Below, piece after piece: positions 8,962 through 17,314 of a stretch of DNA of 58,213 nt. A program made the translations under genes and the position numbers. The stretch is from Holtiella tumoricola (GTDB lineage Bacteria; Bacillota; Clostridia; Lachnospirales; Cellulosilyticaceae): contig NZ_JAQIFT010000053.1 of assembly GCF_027857615.1 (NCBI RefSeq), positions 1 to 58,213 on the forward strand. The letters run 5' to 3'. Under the pieces are notes generated by a model. The model searched no databases. It was not told the origin of the DNA and saw only the letters and a list, made by a program, of their open reading frames with translations. Position 1 is the first letter of the stretch, and each line of letters begins with the position of its first letter.

Positions 8962-8995
8962 ATTTCCAAAAATTCTAATAACTCAGGAGGTAAAA

Positions 8996-10300
8996 ATGTT
9001 ATACACAACTCAAATGGATGCTGCAAGACGTGGCATAATCACAAAACAAATGGAGCATGTTGCTACATACGAACAAATAGATGTAGAAATCCTTCGCGAC
9101 CTTGTTGCTCGTGGACAAGTCGCTATCCCAGCTAACAAAAATCATCATGCACTCACACCTTATGGAATCGGAAATAAGCTTAAAACCAAAATTAATGTTA
9201 ACCTTGGTACTTCTCGTGATTGCCTAGACTTAAATGTAGAGATGGAAAAAGTCATGACGGCTGTTCACCTCGGTGCTGAGTCTATTATGGATTTAAGCTC
9301 TTATGGTGACACTACTACTTTTAGAAAAAAACTTACTGCAGAATGTCCTGCTATTATTGGAACTGTTCCTATCTACGATGCTGTTGTCTACTACAATAAA
9401 CCACTTAAAAACATTACCTCTGATGAGTGGATGAATATTGTGCGTATGCATGCCGAAGATGGTGTTGACTTTATGACTATTCACTGCGGTATTAACCGTG
9501 CAACTGCTCATAGTTTTAAACAAACTCATCGTCATACAAATATTGTTTCTCGTGGCGGTTCTATGATTTTTGCTTGGATGGAACTTACAGGATGTGAAAA
9601 TCCTTTTTATGAAAGATACGATGAACTTCTAGAGATCTGTGCTGAATACGATGTTACCTTAAGCCTTGGTGATGCTTGTAGACCTGGTAGTATTCATGAT
9701 GCTGGAGATATTTCTCAAATCAAAGAACTCGTAACTCTCGGTGAACTTACTGAACGTGCATGGGCAAAAAATGTTCAAGTCATCATTGAAGGGCCTGGGC
9801 ATATGCCACTTAATCAAATCCAAGCTAATATGGAGATTCAACAAACCATTTGTAAAGGTGCACCTTTTTATGTATTAGGTCCTCTTGTTACAGATGTTGC
9901 ACCTGGTTATGATCACATTACTGCTGCTATTGGTGGTGCCATTGCCGCAACCCATGGTGCTTCTTTCTTATGCTATGTAACCCCTGCCGAACACTTACGT
10001 CTCCCAACCTTAGAAGATGTACGTGAAGGTATTATTGCCTCTAAGATTGCTGCTCATGCTGCTGACGTTGCAAAAGGTATTCCTGGTGCTACTAACTGGG
10101 ATTATGAAATGAGTGAAGCGCGTCGTAACTTAGACTGGGAAAAACAATTTGACCTTGCCATTGATCCAGAAAAAGCCCGCCGTTATCGAGAAGAAAGTAC
10201 ACCTGAAAAAGAAGATACTTGCACAATGTGTGGCAAAATGTGCGCTATGCGTAATATTAATAAAATTCTCCGCGGTGAAGACGTAGATATCATGGAATAA
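8996..10300 (+). CDS. thiC: Phosphomethylpyrimidine synthase (ThiC)
   Basis: Radical-SAM enzyme that converts aminoimidazole ribotide to hydroxymethylpyrimidine phosphate, the pyrimidine half of thiamine. At 434 residues it is the short form, lacking the long N-terminal extension of the E. coli/B. subtilis type. The C-terminal cluster motif is C409-x2-C412-x3-C416, whereas enterobacterial ThiC has C-x2-C-x4-C. Conserved core blocks such as MTIHCGI and EGPGHMPLNQI are present. The start follows AGGAGG and the gene lies directly behind the TPP riboswitch. Confidence 0.97.
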   Translation: MLYTTQMDAARRGIITKQMEHVATYEQIDVEILRDLVARGQVAIPANKNHHALTPYGIGNKLKTKINVNLGTSRDCLDLNVEMEKVMTAVHLGAESIMDLSSYGDTTTFRKKLTAECPAIIGTVPIYDAVVYYNKPLKNITSDEWMNIVRMHAEDGVDFMTIHCGINRATAHSFKQTHRHTNIVSRGGSMIFAWMELTGCENPFYERYDELLEICAEYDVTLSLGDACRPGSIHDAGDISQIKELVTLGELTERAWAKNVQVIIEGPGHMPLNQIQANMEIQQTICKGAPFYVLGPLVTDVAPGYDHITAAIGGAIAATHGASFLCYVTPAEHLRLPTLEDVREGIIASKIAAHAADVAKGIPGATNWDYEMSEARRNLDWEKQFDLAIDPEKARRYREESTPEKEDTCTMCGKMCAMRNINKILRGEDVDIME

Positions 10301-10351
10301 TAGAATAAAAGATATGTCTAAAATTTATTTGTAAAAAAGGATAACAATAAA

Positions 10352-10855
10352 ATGAAAACTAAAAAACTAACTCTTGCAGGATTATTAATTGCCCTTGGTG
10401 TAATCTGTGCCACATTTTCTATCCCCATTGGTGCTGCAAAATGTTTCCCTGTTCAGCATATGGTTAATGTGATTGCAGGTGTATTGCTGGGGCCTGTCTA
10501 TAGCGTTGCAGTAGCCTTCTGTATTTCTTTAATTCGTGTACTATCAGGAACAGGTACTCTTCTAGCCTTCCCTGGTAGTATGTTAGGTGCCTTTTTATGT
10601 GGTATGCTCTTTAAAATGTATCCAAAACTATCTGTCGCCTACATTGGTGAAATCTTTGGAACAGGTGTTTTAGGTGCACTTGTTGCTTTTCCTGTGGCTA
10701 CACTTATTATGGGAAAAGAAGCTGCCATGTTTGCTTATATTATGCCTTTCATGATTAGCTCTATTGTAGGTGCTACCATTTCTATTATGATACTAAAAGT
10801 TTTGACGAGAACAAAAGTTTGGCAGGAGTGGTTTGTATGTTTACATCACTCCTAG
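10352..10855 (+). CDS. thiW: Thiazole transporter substrate-binding component ThiW
   Basis: 167-residue, very hydrophobic protein with about five to six membrane helices: the S-component of an energy-coupling-factor importer. ThiW members are linked to thiM/thiE and TPP riboswitches and are thought to import hydroxyethylthiazole. The family start KLTLAGLLIALGVICATFSIPIGAAKCFPVQHMVNVIAGVLLGP is recognisable. No EcfA/EcfT genes lie nearby, so shared modules elsewhere are expected. The last 19 bp overlap thiM, implying coupled translation. Confidence 0.9.
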   Translation: MKTKKLTLAGLLIALGVICATFSIPIGAAKCFPVQHMVNVIAGVLLGPVYSVAVAFCISLIRVLSGTGTLLAFPGSMLGAFLCGMLFKMYPKLSVAYIGEIFGTGVLGALVAFPVATLIMGKEAAMFAYIMPFMISSIVGATISIMILKVLTRTKVWQEWFVCLHHS

Positions 10856-11664
10856 AAAATGTGGTACAAACTCGTCCCCTTGTACATTGTATCACTAATT
10901 ATGTTTCCGCTAATGACTGTGCCAATCTACTCCTTGCTTTAGGTGCATCTCCTATTATGGCTGATGCACCTTCTGAAGTAGAAGAAATTACAAGCCATGC
11001 TAAAGCACTTGTTCTCAATATGGGGACTTTAAGCGAAACCAAGCTTACAAGTATGCTCCTGGCAGGGCAAAAAGCCAATCAATTAGGTATACCTGTTATT
11101 TTAGATCCTGTTGGTGTAGGCGCCTCTCATTTTAGGAAACAAGCTGCTCATCAACTTTTGAGTACAATCCACTTCAGTGTTATCCGTGGAAATGCTTCTG
11201 AAATAGAAACACTCCTTACAGACAAATCTATCTCTATAGGGATTGATGTTGCTTCACCCAAAACTGTAACGCCTTATACCATACAAGGCATTTTGCAACT
11301 CGCTACTGCTTTAAGCCACAAAACACGCTCTATTATTGCAGTAAGTGGAAAAACAGATTTAGTTACAAATGGCTATATGACTTATGCTGTGTTTAATGGT
11401 CATTCTGATCTTACCCGTATTACAGGAACGGGATGCATGCTTACTAGTCTTATAGGAGCCTACTGTGGGGCTAATCCTTCTCAACTTCTAGAAGCTACTG
11501 TAGCTGCTGTAGGTACCGTAGGGATTTCTAGTGAATTTGCTCATCAAAAATGTGAACTGTTACAAGGTGGCACAGGTACATTTCGTACTCTACTCTTAGA
11601 TGCAGTAAGCTTAATTACACCAATCCAACTTCAAGGAGGTTTACACTATGAAATTTACACCTAA
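10837..11664 (+). CDS. thiM: Hydroxyethylthiazole kinase
   Basis: Phosphorylates 4-methyl-5-(2-hydroxyethyl)thiazole for thiamine salvage. The 275-residue ribokinase-fold protein shows VHCITNYVSANDCAN near the N-terminus and the ATP-site/anion-hole motif TGTGCMLTSLIGAY. The start at 10837 is preferred to 10819 because GCAGGAG lies ahead of it and the family begins MFTSLLENV. It overlaps thiW by 19 bp and thiE by 17 bp. Confidence 0.96.
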   Translation: MFTSLLENVVQTRPLVHCITNYVSANDCANLLLALGASPIMADAPSEVEEITSHAKALVLNMGTLSETKLTSMLLAGQKANQLGIPVILDPVGVGASHFRKQAAHQLLSTIHFSVIRGNASEIETLLTDKSISIGIDVASPKTVTPYTIQGILQLATALSHKTRSIIAVSGKTDLVTNGYMTYAVFNGHSDLTRITGTGCMLTSLIGAYCGANPSQLLEATVAAVGTVGISSEFAHQKCELLQGGTGTFRTLLLDAVSLITPIQLQGGLHYEIYT

Positions 11665-12289
11665 ATGTCTCACACTCTACACCGTTACAGATCGTAGTTG
11701 GCTAAATGGTCAAACACTTCTTTCACAGGTAGAACAAGCCCTAAAGGGTGGCGTAACTATGGTGCAACTTCGTGAGAAAACTTTATCCCAAGATGCATTT
11801 TTAGCTGAGGCACGTCTTATGCGTAAACTCACTCGTAAATATAATGTCCCACTCATTATTAATGATAATATTGAAGTCGCCTTACTAAGTGAGGCTGACG
11901 GCATACATATTGGTCAAAAAGATTGTAGCATCCAAGAAGCTCGTAAGTATCTTGGCATAGATAAAATTATAGGTGTAACAGCCAAAACACCCAAGCAAGC
12001 TCGCCTTGCTACCGAAGCTGGTGCTACTTACCTTGGCTCTGGTGCTGTGTTCGGAAGTGGTACTAAGTTAGATGCTACGCCTTTAAGCTACAAGGCATTA
12101 CAAGAAATTTGTCATTCAACTTCTTTACCTGTTGTAGCTATCGGTGGCATCACAGAAGAAAATATTCTAAAACTTAAAGGTAGTGATATTGCAGGTGCTG
12201 CCGTTGTTTCTGGCCTTTTTAAACAACCAGATATTTATCAATCTGCAAGACATCTTAAAAAACTTATAGAAAAGGAGATTCTCCGATGA
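11648..12289 (+). CDS. thiE: Thiamine-phosphate synthase
   Basis: Joins HMP-pyrophosphate and thiazole phosphate to make thiamine phosphate. The 213-residue TIM barrel shows the expected blocks: VQLREKTL (phosphate/pyrimidine site), LIINDNIEVAL, DGIHIGQKD (Mg-binding Asp), GVTAKT, and the thiazole-phosphate loop VVAIGGITEEN. The ATG follows AAGGAGG. Its stop overlaps the thiD start (ATGA), so the two are co-translated. Confidence 0.97.
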   Translation: MKFTPKCLTLYTVTDRSWLNGQTLLSQVEQALKGGVTMVQLREKTLSQDAFLAEARLMRKLTRKYNVPLIINDNIEVALLSEADGIHIGQKDCSIQEARKYLGIDKIIGVTAKTPKQARLATEAGATYLGSGAVFGSGTKLDATPLSYKALQEICHSTSLPVVAIGGITEENILKLKGSDIAGAAVVSGLFKQPDIYQSARHLKKLIEKEILR

Positions 12290-13071
12290 AAACAGTACTG
12301 ACAATTGCAGGCTCTGATTGTAGTGGTGGTGCAGGTATACAGGCAGATTTAAAAACGATGATTGCTCATAAAGTTTATGGTATGAGTGCAATTACAGCAC
12401 TTACTGCTCAAAACACTCAAGGTGTAAGTGGCATTATGTCTGTTTCTCCTGAGTTTCTAACTGAACAACTTGAACGTATCTTTGAAGATATTCCTCCTGT
12501 TGCAGTCAAAATTGGAATGATTGGTGATGCTTCTCTTACATATGCTATTGTAGATATTTTAAAAAAATATAAACCTGCCTATATCGTAGTAGACCCTGTT
12601 ATGGTTGCTACAAGTGGTGCAACTCTAAGTTCAAATGAAACAAGAGATGCTATGCTACATCATCTACTTCCCCTTGCAACCCTTATTACACCTAACTTAT
12701 ATGAACTTGCTAATCTTACTGAAACAACTACTATTAGAGATAAAGAAACCATGCTGGAAATTGCACGTACTTTAGCTCATCAAACAGGTACACATGTTCT
12801 TGCAAAAGGAGGTCACCTCACAGAAACTGCAAGTGACCTCCTCTATCTAGCAGATGATACTTTTACATGGTTCGATGGCAAACGCTATCAATCTACTAAT
12901 ACACACGGTACAGGATGTACCCTTTCCTCCGCTATTGCTTCTAACTTAGCACTTGGCTATAGCCTTTCAGATAGTGTTAAGTTAGGCAAAGAATATGTAG
13001 CTGGTGCTATTGCAGATGGACTTAGCTTAGGACATGGTAATGGACCTTTAAACCACTGCTATCGACTGTAA
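12286..13071 (+). CDS. thiD: Hydroxymethylpyrimidine/phosphomethylpyrimidine kinase
   Basis: Performs both phosphorylations of HMP to HMP pyrophosphate. The 261-residue ribokinase-fold protein begins VLTIAGSDCSGGAGIQADLKT, has DPVMVATSGATL in the middle and HGTGCTLSSAIASNLA as the C-terminal anion-hole motif. It starts inside the thiE stop codon (ATGA). It is the last gene of the thi operon; no thiG/thiS/thiF is present, so the thiazole half must come from uptake or from genes elsewhere. The structured RNA region starts 12 bp after its stop. Confidence 0.96.
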   Translation: MKTVLTIAGSDCSGGAGIQADLKTMIAHKVYGMSAITALTAQNTQGVSGIMSVSPEFLTEQLERIFEDIPPVAVKIGMIGDASLTYAIVDILKKYKPAYIVVDPVMVATSGATLSSNETRDAMLHHLLPLATLITPNLYELANLTETTTIRDKETMLEIARTLAHQTGTHVLAKGGHLTETASDLLYLADDTFTWFDGKRYQSTNTHGTGCTLSSAIASNLALGYSLSDSVKLGKEYVAGAIADGLSLGHGNGPLNHCYRL

Positions 13072-13082
13072 GTAATGAAGAC

Positions 13083-13728
13083 AAATAAATATTGGGTTAA
13101 GCGTGAGTGGGGTGCTTATATTTAGTCTACTTACGTGAGTTGGCTAGGTAGATTCTCCTTCACTTTGTGGACTGCACCGGCGGAGAGATTACTAAACTGC
13201 ATGTAGCTTATATTCTAAGTCCATCCTCGAAAAAAGCTACATGGATGTCACCCACGCATCACCGCCCTTTTCTACTCAGAGAAGTAAGTTTTCACTTCCA
13301 GTGACACAACGCGTGGAACAAAAAAGAGCAAACATATCTTCATTAGAGAGAATACTTCCAAGTGCTTGATAATACTCCTTCGTAGTTTACTCTTTATCTA
13401 AACTTAGGAATAATTAGGCACTTTCCATATGAAGGATGTTTAGAAAATAGATCATGTAGTTTAGCAACCGCTTTACCGGAAGCGTCTATGATGTGATGGG
13501 CTGTAAGGTAAGTTATTGTATGGAAACTTTTCCGCAGGCTTTTTAGAGAGGTTTAGCGAATGGAATCAAACTGGTTTTAGGAAAATGTTTGAAGAAAAGT
13601 GAACTTCTTTTCTGAGTTTTGACCGTTAGTTTGATGGAATGAACTTAGCCTGTCTTAAAAGTCGAGGACTAGAAGTTGGAATACAATAAGCTTGCCTACA
13701 TGCTTCACACTTAACCAAATATTTATTC
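13083..13728 (+). ncRNA. Large structured non-coding RNA candidate (about 650 nt)
   Basis: No coding frame, but dense complementarity. The ends form a terminal stem: 13084-13093 with 13718-13727 (10 bp), continuing 13095-13106 with 13705-13716 with one mismatch. Internal helices include 13111-13115/13174-13178, 13124-13133/13145-13154 (10 bp), 13200-13209/13234-13243 (10 bp, whose loop 13222-13226 can pair with 13243-13247 as a pseudoknot), 13252-13257/13311-13316, 13323-13333/13385-13395, 13397-13403/13438-13444, 13469-13473/13480-13484, 13565-13572/13628-13635, 13593-13599/13607-13613 and 13642-13646/13673-13677. Plus strand is favoured by G-U pairs in the second helix and by the terminator at its 3' end. 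Size recalls OLE, ROOL or GOLLD RNAs; I cannot assign it. Confidence 0.7.
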
Positions 13729-13735
13729 TATTCAT

Positions 13736-13770
13736 TATAAAAGGGCACTTCTATAGAAGCGCCCTTTTAT
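13736..13770. terminator. Bidirectional terminator between the structured RNA and rubrerythrin
   Basis: A 15-bp stem (13736-13750 with 13755-13769) has one A/C mismatch, a TATA loop and A/T tracts on both sides. It serves the RNA or thi operon on the plus strand and the convergent rubrerythrin gene on the minus strand. Confidence 0.85.
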
Positions 13771-13776
13771 TTAAAT

Positions 13777-14382
13777 TTATTTCACACCTAAAATGCAATA
13801 AGGTGACATTTCATATCTTACAAAGTAGCCTTGTGGATGATCACATACTGGACATTTTGCTGGTGCTGTAAATCCTTTATGAATATGTCCACAGTTAAGG
13901 CACATCCATTCAACTTCTTGATCTTCTTTAAAGAGTTTGCCTTGTTCCATCCAATCTGCAAATTTTAAGAATCTGCTTCCATGAATATTTTCTATAGCTG
14001 CAATCTGAGTAAAAGATGCTGCTACTTTTGGAAATCCTTCTTCTGTTGCAATACGTGCAAACTCTGGATACACATTACTGTGTTCTTCTTGTTCATTATG
14101 TGCAGATGCACGTAAGATTTCGATCATACTTGCTGTTGGGTCAACTGGATAAGCCCCATCAATTGTAATATTTTCTCCAGCAAAATCTTTTAAATGATCC
14201 ATAAATACCTTTGCATGGGCAAGTTCTTGGTCTGCTGTATACTCAAAGAGTGCCTTAACAACATGTAATTGTGCTTTGTGTGCTTGTAGTGCTGCAAAAA
14301 TATAACGATTACGTGCTTGTGATTCTCCTGCAAAAGCACGCATTAAATTGATTTTAGTGGTACTTTGTTGTAATTCCATCAT
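13777..14382 (-). CDS. Rubrerythrin-family protein
   Basis: Peroxide-reducing diiron protein with C-terminal rubredoxin-like iron. The 201-residue protein shows E20, E53-x-x-H56 and E131-x-x-H134 in the ferritin-like domain, then C161/C164 and C177/C180. It is longer than the copy at 87-605, with about 15 extra residues after the last Cys pair and a longer loop between helices. A GGAGG lies three bases before the first ATG and six before the second (14379); either could be used. It is next to the XRE-desulfoferrodoxin fusion, pointing to an oxidative-stress pair. Confidence 0.94.
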   Translation of the reverse strand: MMELQQSTTKINLMRAFAGESQARNRYIFAALQAHKAQLHVVKALFEYTADQELAHAKVFMDHLKDFAGENITIDGAYPVDPTASMIEILRASAHNEQEEHSNVYPEFARIATEEGFPKVAASFTQIAAIENIHGSRFLKFADWMEQGKLFKEDQEVEWMCLNCGHIHKGFTAPAKCPVCDHPQGYFVRYEMSPYCILGVK

Positions 14383-14455
14383 AGACCTCCATAAACACTT
14401 TTTTAATAGTATTTTCTTTTACCTATGATTTTATCCTTTTATTTTGATATTGCTT

Positions 14456-15043
14456 TTAAATTTGCTTTTGCCATAAACCATGTTGGCTACAGTAAGTATA
14501 TAAAGTACCTCTTCCTTTTTTAAAGAACCTTACCTCTGGATTTTGTTCAGGATAAAGTTTCATAAGAAGTACTTTATCATAAGTTACATAGGCTACAAAA
14601 GAAAGGTAATGCTCTTTTGTCATCTCATGTTTAAAAGTTACATATAAGTCATCTTCTATCATTTCTATTTCTGGTGTATGTGCCTCATCACTTTCTTTTG
14701 CTGCTTGTAAAGGTTCTAATCTTTGCCCACAGCAATTAATAAGTACTTCGTTCGTACTTGTTATGACATTGCCACAAGTCGGACATGCATAAAATTTTAT
14801 ACGTTTCATATTGCCTCCCATATTGGTGTTTTCTATTATTTCTCCAGATAGTATCTCTGTTACATTCACCTCAAGAATACTGGCTAAATCTTTAATATAT
14901 GCAATATCAGGACATCCTTGTCCACGTTCCCATTTAGAAATGGTTTTATCACTTACATTAAGCTTATTTGCCAGTTCCAACTGAGTCATTTGCTTTTCTT
15001 TTCTACGTTTCATTATTAGTTGTCCTGTTTTGATACTATCCAT
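14456..15043 (-). CDS. XRE regulator fused to a desulfoferrodoxin-like domain
   Basis: 195-residue fusion (numbering from the ATG at 15043). Residues 1-65 are a Cro/C1 helix-turn-helix (TQLELANKLNVSDKTISKWE). Residues 80-110 form a desulforedoxin-type iron site with C87-x-x-C90 and adjacent C104-C105. Residues 115-195 match the superoxide-reductase centre II fold with ligands H122, H139, H145, C185 and H188 all present. The catalytic Lys of the E-K-H-x-P motif is Ala here (E-A-H-T-P), so sensing rather than enzyme turnover is plausible. The GTG at 15061 is rejected because AGAGGTG lies properly before 15043. It lies 73 bp upstream of the rubrerythrin start, the likely target. Confidence 0.85.
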   Translation of the reverse strand: MDSIKTGQLIMKRRKEKQMTQLELANKLNVSDKTISKWERGQGCPDIAYIKDLASILEVNVTEILSGEIIENTNMGGNMKRIKFYACPTCGNVITSTNEVLINCCGQRLEPLQAAKESDEAHTPEIEMIEDDLYVTFKHEMTKEHYLSFVAYVTYDKVLLMKLYPEQNPEVRFFKKGRGTLYTYCSQHGLWQKQI

Positions 15044-15194
15044 CTCAATCACCTCTCTCACATTGTATGATGTTTATCATCTCTTCGCAATCTACGCTTC
15101 GTAGAGTATGTTTTATCCAGCAATAGTTTTCTTTCGGTCTCATCTCATCATGAAGTTGCTAGCTAGATACATATTATAAACTTTAAATTCTCAT

Positions 15195-15246
15195 AATAAA
15201 AATCCTAGGACCTAAATTTAAAACCTTATGTCCTAGGATTTTTATT
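15195..15246 (-). terminator. Terminator after the transporter/unknown pair
   Basis: A 17-bp perfect stem (15195-15211 with 15230-15246) with an 18-base loop and T-rich flanks. It lies downstream of the gene ending at 15281. Confidence 0.8.
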
Positions 15247-15280
15247 ATCTTTGATGTTTACTTAAATTAATAGCTTATTC

Positions 15281-15763
15281 TTACTCTTGTATTTCTACAT
15301 TAGTTAATACAACATGTGTACTATGTTCTTTACTTTCTTTAATGGTTTTTTGAACTTCTGTAAATTCACTAATTAATCTTTCTAGGTCTACTTTATCTAC
15401 ATTATAATTTAAGAAAAGGCTTTCCATATCTCTAGAAACACCATTCATGATTCTTACAAGTTCTACGAAATTCATAAAATTTGTACTACGTTGTGCATTC
15501 TTAAACTTCTCTATATCACGTCTAATAAATTCTACAACTTGTTCCTCATCAGAGAAAAGTCCCTCTGGTATTGGATAAGGTTTTATACGTTGTAAGAAGT
15601 ATTTATCTTTTGCATTCACGTTATAAGCATAAGAAACCTCTAAATGATTATCTAACTCAAACTTTACAAAATATAAAACACCACTTACTTTTTCAATTTT
15701 AGTTGCCCCCAGTAATCTTAAGCGTGTCTCTATCATATTACCATTAGCCGCTGTTACATTCAT
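15281..15763 (-). CDS. Unknown soluble protein paired with the NhaD-type transporter
   Basis: 160-residue protein, not recognised. The N-terminal half reads as a beta-rich domain (MIETRLRLLGATKIEKVSGVLYFVKFELDN); the C-terminal half is helical and acidic, probably coiled coil from about 110 to 145. No signal peptide or membrane helix. The ATG at 15763 follows GAGGGGG; the longer frame from 15790 would overlap the transporter gene and lacks a site. It lies 19 bp after the transporter stop and ahead of a shared terminator, so the two are one operon. A cytoplasmic partner or regulator of the transporter is possible. Confidence 0.7.
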   Translation of the reverse strand: MNVTAANGNMIETRLRLLGATKIEKVSGVLYFVKFELDNHLEVSYAYNVNAKDKYFLQRIKPYPIPEGLFSDEEQVVEFIRRDIEKFKNAQRSTNFMNFVELVRIMNGVSRDMESLFLNYNVDKVDLERLISEFTEVQKTIKESKEHSTHVVLTNVEIQE

Positions 15764-15782
15764 ATTTAATACCCCCTCTGCA

Positions 15783-17108
15783 TTATGCAAATCTTATAAG
15801 TAAATATATAGTTGAAATCACTACAGATAGAATCATAAGTGGAAATCCAACTTTCATATATTGACCGAAGCCAATAGGATGACCATTTTTCTTACCTATA
15901 TTAGCAAGTACAACATTGGCTGATGCACCTATAAGTGTTCCATTACCACCAAAACATGCACCTAATGAAACTGCCCACCATAATGGTGTAATATCTACAC
16001 CTTGTTGTCCCATTGTTAAAATAAGTGGAATAAGTGTTGCAACAAAAGGTATGTTATCAAGGAATGATGAAACTATAGCTGATAACCATAATAGTAAAAT
16101 CATCATCATTACTGGTTTACCTGCTGTAATACTAATAAGTGAATTTGCCAATGCGTGAATTAATCCAACTTCTTCAAGTCCACCTACTAAAACGAATAGA
16201 CCTGCAAAGAAAATAATGGTTGGCCACTCAATATGGCATATAACTTCTTCTACATCTTGTTTACCTATAAGAAGCATTAATGCCGCTCCTGATAAAGCTA
16301 CAATGGCTGAACTTACACCAAGTTGATCATGAGTAATAAAACCAATTAAAACCAAAGCCATACCTACTAAGCTTTTAATAAGCAATGCTTTATCTTTAAT
16401 AGCTTTTTTCTCATCAAGTTCCATTACTTCTTTTTTAAATTGTTCTTCTACACAAAGTTTTTTGCAATATACAAAATAAAGAATTGCTACTGTCACAATG
16501 AGTACAACAAAAGCTGCTGGTGCTACATTCATAATGAAATCATTAAAACCAAGTCCTGCTGCACTACCAATCATAATGTTAGGTGGGTCTCCAATAAGTG
16601 TTGCTGTTCCCCCTATATTAGAAGCTAAAATCTCAGTAATTAAAAATGGTATTGGATTAAGCTGTAAAATTTGAGTAATGATTAGTGTCATAGGCCCAAT
16701 TAAAAGTACAGTTGTTACATTATCAAGTAATCCTGATAGTACTGCGGTAATCACTGCAAAGCTTATAAGAATTTTCCATGCATCACCTTTTGCTTTCTTA
16801 GCTGTAAAAATTGCTAAGTACTCAAAAAGTCCTGAATTCTTAATAACCCCTACAAAGAGCATCATACCTATTAATACACCTATTGTATTAAAATCTATAT
16901 AGCCTACTACTTTATCTGATGGAATTACCTTGAAAAGAACCATCAACATGGCACCACCTATAGCCGCCACTGTTCTATCTATTTTTTCTGTCATAATAAG
17001 CGCCATAACTACTAAGAAAATAATAAGCGCCATTATTTGTGTCATATTCATCGCTAGTCCCTCTTTTCTGTCTACGTGCTGTCTTTTCTCTCTTTTCTGA
17101 ACCGACAT
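15783..17108 (-). CDS. NhaD/ArsB-family ion transporter
   Basis: 441-residue membrane protein with about eleven to twelve helices in two inverted halves, the layout of the ion-transporter superfamily (ArsB, NhaD, SLC13). Typical repeats are SGLLDNVTTVLLIGPM and SSFLDNIPFVATLIPL, the paired S-x-x-x-D-N motifs of this family, each followed by a G-rich GGTATLIGDPPN / GGNGTLIGASAN loop. It could carry Na+/H+, arsenite, or small anions; sequence alone does not say. The ATG at 17108 has AAGGAG eight bases upstream; a second ATG at 17051, also with a ribosome site, matches the usual family start, so the basic first 19 residues may not be made. Confidence 0.88.
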   Translation of the reverse strand: MSVQKREKRQHVDRKEGLAMNMTQIMALIIFLVVMALIMTEKIDRTVAAIGGAMLMVLFKVIPSDKVVGYIDFNTIGVLIGMMLFVGVIKNSGLFEYLAIFTAKKAKGDAWKILISFAVITAVLSGLLDNVTTVLLIGPMTLIITQILQLNPIPFLITEILASNIGGTATLIGDPPNIMIGSAAGLGFNDFIMNVAPAAFVVLIVTVAILYFVYCKKLCVEEQFKKEVMELDEKKAIKDKALLIKSLVGMALVLIGFITHDQLGVSSAIVALSGAALMLLIGKQDVEEVICHIEWPTIIFFAGLFVLVGGLEEVGLIHALANSLISITAGKPVMMMILLLWLSAIVSSFLDNIPFVATLIPLILTMGQQGVDITPLWWAVSLGACFGGNGTLIGASANVVLANIGKKNGHPIGFGQYMKVGFPLMILSVVISTIYLLIRFA

Positions 17109-17253
17109 TCATAATACTCCTTTTATAAAAACTTTGCAACACTTTTTTTATATTTCTTTATGTTAACTTTTTATCTAAGTTATTTCATTCATCTTTTTCC
17201 CAATTATATTTCCCTGGAAAACTTTATCTTTTGATATCTATTTAGAAATAAAA

Positions 17254-17296
17254 AAGTCCTATATAACTAGAGCTTATACTCTAGTCAATAGGACTT
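17254..17296 (-). terminator. Terminator after the flotillin gene
   Basis: Outer stem AAGTCCTAT (17254-17262) with ATAGGACTT (17288-17296), inner stem ACTAGAG/CTCTAGT. On the minus strand six T follow. Confidence 0.8.
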
Positions 17297-17314
17297 CTAC
17301 ATCGTTTAAAACAT

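Noticed and set aside
13083..13728. Firm naming of the structured RNA as OLE
   Set aside because: Size fits, but there is no adjacent oapA and I could not match the consensus without a covariance search.
13083..13728. Group II intron or degraded rRNA as explanation for the structured gap
   Set aside because: No reverse-transcriptase frame, no recognisable domain V, and no familiar rRNA segments seen.
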